Assembly: GCA_043763605.1 (NCBI GenBank)
Contig: JAYULM010000452.1
Location: 1 to 29,746, forward strand
DNA from: JACMIU01 sp043763605
Lineage (GTDB): Bacteria > Armatimonadota > Armatimonadia > Armatimonadales > Armatimonadaceae
Reading direction: 5' to 3'
DNA length: 29,746 bases
Of the stretch, positions 1 through 5,591 are shown in pieces (the first letter of the stretch is position 1; every line of letters begins with the position of its first letter). The notes below the pieces were generated by a model. It did not search any database, had not been told where the DNA came from, and saw nothing but the letters and a program-made list of their open reading frames with translations. The translations under genes were made by a program, and so were the position numbers.

Positions 1-1
1 G

Positions 2-835
2 GGTCCGTACTTCTCGGGCACGGGACCGACGAGCTACACGGCGGGGTACTCGGTCGGGTTCGGCGGTCAGTTCGGCTACTACGTCGAGAACAACACGAAA
101 CTGGCGAGTGCCGACCCGAGGGACCGGGGCTTGATCCTCTGCACACATCGGTACTACGACCCGATCAACGCGAGATGGTTGACGCGGGACCCCATCGGCT
201 ACGACGGTGACATGAACCTGTACGGGTACGTGCAGGGGAACCCCGTCATGTCCGTAGACCCGAGCGGGCTTGCTAAAGTTGAACTCGTCTGGCGACCTGT
301 TCAAGAGAGTCTTGGTACCGGTTCACACTCATTCATCCGCATTACGGACTTGGATGGGAGCAAGTGGTATCTGAGCACTGGACCTGACAGCCAAGGAAAA
401 CTAGTCTACTACTCGGGCAAGTACGATAAAAGTGCCTACGACTGGCCCAAATCGGATATATTCGTGTACGGAAAGGACACGGAAAAAAGACGGCAAACCT
501 ATGTACTTGCCGATGACAACAAACCCGCAAAATGGTACGCAGACAGATTTCTTGAAGTCGCGAAACGCATCCAAAAACGCGACCAAGACTATCCCTGGCT
601 AGGGTTCACCGGCTCGAACAGCAACACCAGCGCACGGATGATTATCGACGAGTCGGGCACCGGATTGAAAGCCCCGGATAGTCTACCATGGTGGGTTATC
701 GCTCCTGGCTGGAACTATGACATGGAAACTTGGCAACAATGGGGAGCAAGACAGTCTGGACGGTTGTTGAAAACTCAGCCCAAATTGTTTCCCAGTAACA
801 TAATGCCGCCACGAAAAAATGGAGTGGATTTCTAA
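2..835 (+). CDS. RHS-repeat protein, 3' end only, with variable C-terminal domain
   Basis: The frame is open from base 2, so this is the last 277 residues of a longer gene cut by the window edge; the TTG at 131 is internal. The first part is the conserved RHS core end: SADPRDRGL, RYYDPINARWLTRDPIG and NLYGYVQGNPVMSVDPSG. RHS proteins are large YD-repeat shells that carry a variable, often toxic, C-terminal domain after this motif. Here about 185 residues follow. They have a GSHSFIRITD strand, a YLSTGP segment, a GSNSNTSARM motif and a late APGW, which recall the permuted papain-like or NlpC-like tips seen on other RHS proteins. No catalytic Cys is evident, so that fold is a guess. From about 280 the DNA is visibly richer in A+T than the RHS core, as expected for a swapped-in tip. 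Confidence 0.85.
   Translation, partial: GPYFSGTGPTSYTAGYSVGFGGQFGYYVENNTKLASADPRDRGLILCTHRYYDPINARWLTRDPIGYDGDMNLYGYVQGNPVMSVDPSGLAKVELVWRPVQESLGTGSHSFIRITDLDGSKWYLSTGPDSQGKLVYYSGKYDKSAYDWPKSDIFVYGKDTEKRRQTYVLADDNKPAKWYADRFLEVAKRIQKRDQDYPWLGFTGSNSNTSARMIIDESGTGLKAPDSLPWWVIAPGWNYDMETWQQWGARQSGRLLKTQPKLFPSNIMPPRKNGVDF
23..200 (+). repeat. Direct repeat of RHS core tip, copy 1
   Basis: Bases 23-200 align without gaps to 2007-2184 (constant offset 1984). Both encode the end of the RHS core, from a GPTSYTAGYSVGFGGQ-like stretch to the PIG motif, with scattered, mostly synonymous differences. Such duplicated core ends let RHS tips be exchanged by homologous recombination. Confidence 0.85.
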
Positions 836-890
836 ACCCACACTGTTATTGTGCTAGGTTAGGCGTTGACATAAGCAACGCAACGTTTCG

Positions 891-917
891 TGTCGGAGGA
901 GGATAACCCCTCCGACA
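891..917. repeat. Inverted repeat between RHS tip and small membrane gene
   Basis: The sequence TGTCGGAGG at 891-899 pairs perfectly with CCTCCGACA at 909-917 around a 9-base loop. It lies 55 bases after the RHS stop. There is no T-run, so it is a weak terminator candidate at best; it could instead be an mRNA processing or boundary hairpin. Confidence 0.4.
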
Positions 918-1031
918 TGAACCGGCAATTTCCATGAATAAGGTCAATTGGAGCAACGCTTGGACGACCGAAGTGGCGACCACCAAGACTCAAAGACAAG
1001 TGTAGCAATAGTGATTTGCGGGGTCAGAAAA

Positions 1032-1424
1032 ATGAGAAAAATAGTGAAGATTGTTCTCGCTGTCGCGCTGGTTTTCGTGACAGTTGTTTCGATAACGAGC
1101 TACATCACGATGAAAGGCGAAAGAAAAGCGGAGCGCGTCAAAAATGAAATAACACGTAAGGTAGCCTCTGCGAAACTGATCGGGGCGGAACCCGAAGTAG
1201 TATTGTCATTTCTCGATCAGGAGAACATTCCTCATGGAGATTATTCGCGTGTTTACCCTATAGACCCGAGTTTGAACAGAACTATTTCCGCAAGTTTGCC
1301 TTGGGTTGCTAGGACTTGGAGATTGCCGCAAGGTCCGTATGGGGTGACCATTACAATGGTTTTTCGTTTCGATGAGAATGACCGGTGTGAGAGATACGAC
1401 ATCGATATGATCCCTCAAATATAG
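1032..1424 (+). CDS. Small membrane-anchored protein, candidate RHS immunity protein
   Basis: A 130-residue protein of unrecognised family. Start chosen at ATG 1032 because it puts a classic N-terminal anchor first: basic MRKIVK followed by a hydrophobic segment (about residues 6-25), then a basic juxtamembrane stretch and a soluble domain. The frame stays open upstream to a TTG at 948, but those residues look non-coding. No clear Shine-Dalgarno precedes 1032. The soluble part contains VVLSFLDQENIPHGDYS and a C-terminal VFRFDENDRCERYDI strand, a pattern seen in small uncharacterised bacterial proteins. It sits directly behind an RHS tip, shares that tip's lower GC, and precedes an orphan RHS fragment. 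That is the usual place of an immunity gene, so immunity is inferred from position only. Confidence 0.6.
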   Translation: MRKIVKIVLAVALVFVTVVSITSYITMKGERKAERVKNEITRKVASAKLIGAEPEVVLSFLDQENIPHGDYSRVYPIDPSLNRTISASLPWVARTWRLPQGPYGVTITMVFRFDENDRCERYDIDMIPQI

Positions 1425-1457
1425 CGCTACCCGGAGTCTCCTTCACAAATTAGGGAC

Positions 1458-2222
1458 TTGCGACTTGAGGGCGATTGGCGTCCGGTATCATCCGATATCA
1501 AGAAGACAGATCACGCCGCCGTGGGGCGGGGCTACGACGGGGACGGCAACCCGACCGCGTATGCTTTCGGGACGCTGGGCTACGACGAGACGAACCGGCT
1601 GGAGGCACTGACGATAAGCGGCGGGGCAAGTCCGGCGTACCGTGCGGGCTATCGCGGCGACGGGTTGCGTGCATGGCGTGTGAGCAGTTCCGGCACGGTG
1701 ACGTACTTTGTGTACGACGACGCGTCGGGGACACTGCAGTACGAGTTGGAAGGGAGCGGGGCGACCTATACGATCCGCAACGCGTACGGGTTCGGCGCGG
1801 CGGGCTTGGCGCAGCGGTTCCAGCCGACGGTCAGCAACCGGGTCACGTCGTTCGCGTACGACCCGAGCGGCAACACAATCACCCGTTCACAATCGAACGG
1901 GACCACGACTCTCCCGTCCGGTTATCCGGTGGAAGTCGCGCTCTACGACGGGTACGGCTACCCGAAAGCTGACGTGTCCTGTAGCGTGGCGTATTCGACG
2001 ACCACCGGACCGACCTCGTACACCGCCGGATACTCGGTCGGGTTCGGCGGGCAGTTCGGCTACTACGTGGAAAACAACACGAAACTTGCGAGTGCCGACC
2101 CGAGGGACCGGGGCTTGCTCATCGCCACGCAGCGGTACTATGTCCCCCTCAACGCGCGGTGGCTCACGCGCGGTCCGATTGGCTCACGGCAGACGGGTTT
2201 CGGGTGCGGGGCGGTAGAATAG
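1458..2222 (+). pseudogene. Orphan RHS tip fragment, decayed C-terminus
   Basis: An open frame of 254 codons from a TTG. RHS similarity begins near 1525 (GYDGDGNPTAYAFGTLGYD) and runs through YD-type repeats (YRGDGLRAWRV, TYFVYDDASG, FAYDPSGNT) to the core end at 2184. It has no signal, no N-terminal half and no start site with a ribosome-binding sequence. The key tip motif is altered: RYYVPLNARWLTRGPIG instead of the intact RYYDPINARWLTRDPIG seen at the window start. After PIG the frame runs into 12 unrelated residues and stops, so the toxic tip has been lost. This matches orphan rhs modules that accumulate behind a main rhs gene. Expression is doubtful. Confidence 0.75.
2007..2184 (+). repeat. 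Direct repeat of RHS core tip, copy 2
   Basis: The partner of 23-200, without indels over 178 bases. The match ends abruptly at GGCT (2181-2184), just after the PIG codons, which marks the junction where the original tip was lost or replaced. Confidence 0.85.
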
Positions 2223-2240
2223 TGTCAGGAGTTTTTGCCC

Positions 2241-2972
2241 ATGTTAGAACGCCCACCCTTTCTCCGCGCCGTGACGCTGGACCGCGACCGCGTCGAGTCG
2301 TTCGTGACGCACCCGTTCGTGCTCCCGGCGTGCCAGCATTTAGCCAGCGATTTGATAGCGTTCCACCCGCAGGTGACGTTTTTCGTCGGTGAGAACGGTA
2401 CCGGCAAATCGACCCTATTGGAGGCAATCGCGGTCGCATGGGGCTTCCCCGGCGAGGGCGGCTCCAAAAATGTCCGCGTACGTACTCACGACATCGAGAC
2501 GCCGCTCGCCGACGCCCTGCGGCTCGAAAAGGGCGCGATGCGCGCCGATGACGGCTTCTTCCTGCGCGCGGAGAGTTTCTTCAATTATGCGTCCGAGATC
2601 GACCGCGAGGCGCACGACACGCGCTATTACGGGGGGCGGTCTCTCCACGAGCAGTCGCACGGCGAGGCGTTTTTCAATTTGTTCATGCACCGGTTTTTCG
2701 GCGGCGGGCTGTACCTCCTGGATGAACCGGAGGCGGCACTCTCCCCGATGCGGCAGATGGCGATGCTCGCGCGGCTGAAGCAACTCAACGACACCGGCTC
2801 GCAGTTCATCATCGCCACGCACTCGCCGATCCTGATGGCGTACCCCTATGCGAAAATCATCCAGTTTACCGAGGGCGATGTGCGCGAAGTGGAGTGGCAG
2901 GAGACGGAACACTATTTCGTCACGAAAGAGTTCCTGAACGCGCCGGAGCGTATGCTCCGCGCCCTGCTTTAG
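2241..2972 (+). CDS. Small AAA/ABC-type ATPase (AAA_21/AAA_23-like)
   Basis: A 243-residue soluble P-loop ATPase. Start chosen at ATG 2241, because AGGAG lies 9 bases upstream at 2227-2231. Walker A is GENGTGKS (residues 50-57), an ABC-like signature region has SHGEAF (139-144), Walker B is LYLLDEPEAALSP (catalytic DE at 161-162) and the switch histidine is in IATHSPIL (H194). These are the complete ABC-ATPase elements with no transmembrane or coiled-coil arm, the layout of the widespread small AAA family related to the OLD and RecF groups. The substrate is unknown; some relatives act in phage defence, others in housekeeping. It follows the RHS remnant by 18 bases and overlaps the convergent regulator gene by 4 bases (2969-2972), so neither gene has room for its own terminator. 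Confidence 0.9.
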   Translation: MLERPPFLRAVTLDRDRVESFVTHPFVLPACQHLASDLIAFHPQVTFFVGENGTGKSTLLEAIAVAWGFPGEGGSKNVRVRTHDIETPLADALRLEKGAMRADDGFFLRAESFFNYASEIDREAHDTRYYGGRSLHEQSHGEAFFNLFMHRFFGGGLYLLDEPEAALSPMRQMAMLARLKQLNDTGSQFIIATHSPILMAYPYAKIIQFTEGDVREVEWQETEHYFVTKEFLNAPERMLRALL

Positions 2973-4087
2973 CGCGGCGGCGGCGCGGACGAAGCGCGGG
3001 CGCGCAGTTGCGGTAGCAACACCCGGTGTGGCGTGTCACCGGGCGTGCCGTCCAGCAACGCGAAAAGCATCTCGATGGCGGCTTCTCCTTGCTCGGCGAG
3101 AGGGTGGTATACGCTGGTTAGCGTCGGGGAGACGGTCTCGCAGGCGGCGATGTCGTCGTAGCCGCAGAGCGACAGGTCGCCGGGGATCGACAAGCCGAGC
3201 CGGTTTTGCGCGTGGTTGAGCAGGTGCAGGGCGCGGTAGTCGGAGCAGGCGAAGATCGCGGTCGGCGGCGCGGGCAGGGCGAGCAGCGCGTCCAGGGCGG
3301 CGGCGTCCTCGCCCCCGCTCAACCCGGAGGTTTCCCGGACCAGGGCATCATCCTCCGCCAGTCCGTGCGCGCGCAAGGCGCGCCGGTACCCGGCGTAGCG
3401 CGGCGCGAACCACCCGCCCCGCGTACCGCCGACATACGCGATGCGCCGGTGCCCGAGACCCGCGAGATGGTCCGTGCCGAGGAACGCCCCCTGCTCCATG
3501 TCCACGGAAACCGTCCACCTGCCGGGCAATGGACCCGGCGTATTGAACAACACGCAGGGGGCGTACGCGGTCGCGATTCCGGCACCGATCTCGTACTGTT
3601 CGGCGGTCTGTGAGAGCACGAGGTAGCCGAGCCGCGCGTCTTTCGGGGCGGGCGCGATGCTGGCGAGTGCGTTCTCGCCGATGGTCTGCACGGAGCATCC
3701 GCGCGCTGTCGCCCCGCGCCGCGCCCCGTCGAGAAGACCGTATATTTCGTGATAGGCTTCGATCACGTTCCGGCTCAGGTCGAAGCCGATCAGCAGGACG
3801 CGTATCACGGTGGGCGGGGCAATCCGTCGCTGTACGAAGGTTCCCTTGCCCCGACCGCGCAGGCGCACGATCAGCCCGGCGCGGGCGAGTTCGTCGAAAG
3901 CACGGCGGATCGGTGCCTCGCTGACCCCGTACCGGGCGCACATTTCGGGCAGGAGGGGGAGTTGCGCCCCGAACGCGAGTTCGCCCGACTGGATGCGGCG
4001 TTCGATGTCCTCGTAAACGCGGCGATAGTGCGGGCGAGCGACCGTACCGTTCGCCGCGTCCGAAGCGGCGGGACGAGAAGCGGGCAT
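2969..4087 (-). CDS. GntR-LacI chimeric transcriptional regulator
   Basis: A 372-residue DNA-binding regulator. Residues about 20-88 are a GntR winged helix (YRRVYEDIERRIQSGEL, the recognition segment RYGVSEAPIRRAFDEL, and the wing RGRGKGTFV). Residues about 93-365 form a LacI/PBP-type sugar-binding domain (VSVDMEQGAFLGTDHL, GHRRIAYVGG, FACSDYRALHLL, GDLSLCGYDDI). This AraR-like arrangement is common in Armatimonadota and Firmicutes and usually controls carbohydrate genes, repressing until a sugar binds. The start ATG at 4087 fits the family's N-terminus, though no good Shine-Dalgarno is visible. Its target is unknown: no sugar-utilisation operon lies beside it, and the nearest metabolic gene is the SDR beyond element P1-A. 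Confidence 0.9.
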   Translation of the reverse strand: MPASRPAASDAANGTVARPHYRRVYEDIERRIQSGELAFGAQLPLLPEMCARYGVSEAPIRRAFDELARAGLIVRLRGRGKGTFVQRRIAPPTVIRVLLIGFDLSRNVIEAYHEIYGLLDGARRGATARGCSVQTIGENALASIAPAPKDARLGYLVLSQTAEQYEIGAGIATAYAPCVLFNTPGPLPGRWTVSVDMEQGAFLGTDHLAGLGHRRIAYVGGTRGGWFAPRYAGYRRALRAHGLAEDDALVRETSGLSGGEDAAALDALLALPAPPTAIFACSDYRALHLLNHAQNRLGLSIPGDLSLCGYDDIAACETVSPTLTSVYHPLAEQGEAAIEMLFALLDGTPGDTPHRVLLPQLRARASSAPPPR

Positions 4088-4111
4088 ATACCGATGATTC
4101 TAAAGGAAAAC

Positions 4112-4131
4112 GCCCGGTCCGTCAACCGGGC
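4112..4131. promoter_or_regulatory. Inverted repeat upstream of the GntR-LacI gene, possible operator
   Basis: GCCCGGT (4112-4118) and ACCGGGC (4125-4131) are perfect inverted arms separated by 6 bases, 25-44 bases upstream of the regulator's ATG. The size and position suit an autoregulatory operator of a dimeric winged-helix protein. It could equally be a short hairpin, and it abuts element P1-A. Confidence 0.3.
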
Positions 4132-4135
4132 TTGG

Positions 4136-4366
4136 TTGGGTATTGGGTGTTAGGTTTTGGGTTTTGGGTTTTGGGTTTTGGGTGTTAGGTGGTTCGGACC
4201 GTGAACGGTTCCGCTATGCGCCTTCGGCGGGAACCCTTCGGGTTTAGGGAGCGGGACGCCATCGCTCCTCCCGCTCGTAGAGCGTCCGCCGAAGGCGCGT
4301 AGCGGAGCCGTTCACGGTCCGAACCACCCAAAACCCAAAACCCAAAACCTAACACCCAAAACCTAA
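4136..4366. repeat. Palindromic element P1-A with heptamer arms
   Basis: An imperfect palindrome of 231 bases: left arm 4136-4230, right arm 4286-4366, and a central segment of 55 bases. The outer part of each arm is a run of 7-base units (TTTTGGG, GTTAGGT). The inner part is a conserved core, GGTTCGGACCGTGAACGG, then TCCGCTATGCGCC, TTC, GGCGG. The left arm has one extra heptamer. The right end carries the TAG stop codon of the SDR gene (4363-4365). The central segment holds an AACCC-TTC-GGGTT hairpin. Two relatives lie at 26162 and 28199. No ORF or transposase is present, so it would be non-autonomous if mobile. Confidence 0.9.
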
Positions 4367-5118
4367 AGTTGGTGGCTTTCCGGTTGCAGGGTCAGTTCGC
4401 CGAGGACGAGGTGCGCCGGTTGGGAGAGGGCGTACAGGATGGCATCTGCCGCGTCGTCGGTGGAAAGCATCTTGTCGCGCTGGACTTTCATTTCGATTGC
4501 CGGGTTGTCGTAGAACGGCGTGTCTACGCCGCCGAGGTACAAGCCGGTGATCTTGATGTTGTGGCGGCGCGACACTTCGGCGCGCAATGCGGCGAGGAAC
4601 CCGGTCAAGCCGTATTTGCTGGCGCAGTACGCGGTCGCGTTCGCCATCGGTGCCTTGCCCAGAATCCCGACGATGTGCAGGAGATGCCCACTTTTCCTGG
4701 GTGCCATTGCGCGCACGGCGGCTTGCGACAGGTACATCGCGGCAAGGAGATTGGTCCCGATCAGGGTCTGGAAATCGTTCGGTGTCAGGGATTCCACGGG
4801 GCGGATCGCGCCCACGCCCGCCGCGTTTATCACGATGTCGGGTGCCTCGCCGAACGCCGCCTGTGCGGCGTCGATCAAAGCCGCCGCCTGCGCGGGGTCG
4901 GAAAGGTCGGCGGGGAACAACACCGGTTCGACCCCGGATGCGTACTCGATCTGCGCGGCGATGGCTTGCAACCGGGCTTCGTTCCTGCCGGATAGCAGGA
5001 GGCGCGTGCCCAGGCGCGCGAGGTGCAACGCCGTTGCGCCGCCGATCCCGCCGGTCGCCCCGGCGAGGACGACGGTCTTCCCGGCGAGCGGATTGCCGGT
5101 GTTCGTGGTTTCGTTCAT
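4363..5118 (-). CDS. SDR-family NAD(P)-dependent oxidoreductase, variant active site
   Basis: A 251-residue classical short-chain dehydrogenase/reductase, cytosolic, expected to use NAD(P). The Rossmann motif GATGGIG is at residues 20-26, NAAG is near residue 98, the helix-4 Asn is N123, and the catalytic pair is Y164 and K168 in YCASK. The SDR serine normally stands 13 residues before the tyrosine; here that position is glycine (G151 in HIVGILG), so the standard Asn-Ser-Tyr-Lys tetrad is incomplete. The substrate cannot be named. The stop codon TAG (4365-4363) falls inside the terminal repeat of element P1-A. The gene is divergent from the TonB-receptor gene, and no Shine-Dalgarno precedes the ATG at 5118. 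Confidence 0.88.
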   Translation of the reverse strand: MNETTNTGNPLAGKTVVLAGATGGIGGATALHLARLGTRLLLSGRNEARLQAIAAQIEYASGVEPVLFPADLSDPAQAAALIDAAQAAFGEAPDIVINAAGVGAIRPVESLTPNDFQTLIGTNLLAAMYLSQAAVRAMAPRKSGHLLHIVGILGKAPMANATAYCASKYGLTGFLAALRAEVSRRHNIKITGLYLGGVDTPFYDNPAIEMKVQRDKMLSTDDAADAILYALSQPAHLVLGELTLQPESHQL

Positions 5119-5260
5119 GGGAGTAAATAGTTTCTTTCACGGCGCGCCGCCGCCTTGCGACGGGGTTTTCGTGCCGCCCCGTTCAACGCCCGGACGCGGT
5201 TCCGGTTCCCACGCCGCGCGGCTTCGGGCGCACTCGTCGGTCGTCACAGAAACGCTGCGC

Positions 5261-5290
5261 TTGACAGCCCGTGCGTCACGACCGTATACT
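5261..5290 (+). promoter_or_regulatory. Sigma-70 type promoter for the TonB-receptor gene
   Basis: A perfect -35 TTGACA (5261-5266) and -10 TATACT (5285-5290) are separated by 18 bases. Transcription would begin near 5297 and read into the receptor gene after a leader of roughly 295 bases. Confidence 0.6.
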
Positions 5291-5579
5291 TGGCAAACGT
5301 ATCGGTTGAATAACAAAACGGCTTCCTGCGAGATACGTCTTTTTTCCGAACGGGCCCGCCCCGGGTATACCCACGCCATCGGATACCGACGTGTCGTGCC
5401 CGGTCGCAGGGCGCGGTCCGGATGAAAATTCGTCGGAATGTCCGTCGTGACGGCAAAAAAACACGAAAAGACGCGGCGCGGAGAGCGTCAAAGTCACTGC
5501 GGGCGATGTGCGCTCCCTGTGCAAGCAAGAAACAAATTCAGGTCCCCGCCAACCCGGGAGGGTTCGGACGGAGGATCTC

Positions 5580-5585
5580 AGGAGG
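5580..5585 (+). promoter_or_regulatory. Strong Shine-Dalgarno that fixes the receptor start
   Basis: AGGAGG lies 6 bases upstream of ATG 5592. This decides in favour of 5592 over the earlier in-frame ATG at 5508 and over later GTG codons nearer the signal peptide. Confidence 0.75.
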
Positions 5586-5591
5586 ATTGGA

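Larger units (their letters stand above)
5119..5591. other. Long divergent intergenic region / receptor leader
   Basis: These 473 bases between the SDR and the TonB-receptor gene hold no convincing gene. They contain a near-consensus promoter at 5261-5290 and then a leader of about 295 bases ending in a strong Shine-Dalgarno. The leader has short inverted stretches (for instance GCGGG near 5498 against CCCGC near 5547), but I could not match it to any riboswitch I know. It may host a regulatory RNA element controlling the receptor. Confidence 0.5.

Noticed and set aside
866..871. TTGACA as a promoter for the small membrane gene
   Set aside because: No -10-like hexamer stands 16-18 bases downstream; the sequence there is CGTGTCGG.
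4136..4200. TTTTGGG repeats read as a CRISPR or telomere-like array
   Set aside because: Units are only 7 bases without spacers, and they are mirrored on the other side of a palindrome; no cas genes are present.
4520..5425. Frame of 301 codons across the SDR gene and its upstream region
   Set aside because: It is antisense to a clear SDR with Rossmann and YxxxK motifs; the product is Arg/Ala/Pro-rich noise.
5480..5591. Cobalamin or other known riboswitch in the receptor leader
   Set aside because: The diagnostic conserved boxes are absent; only short GC-rich inverted pieces were seen.
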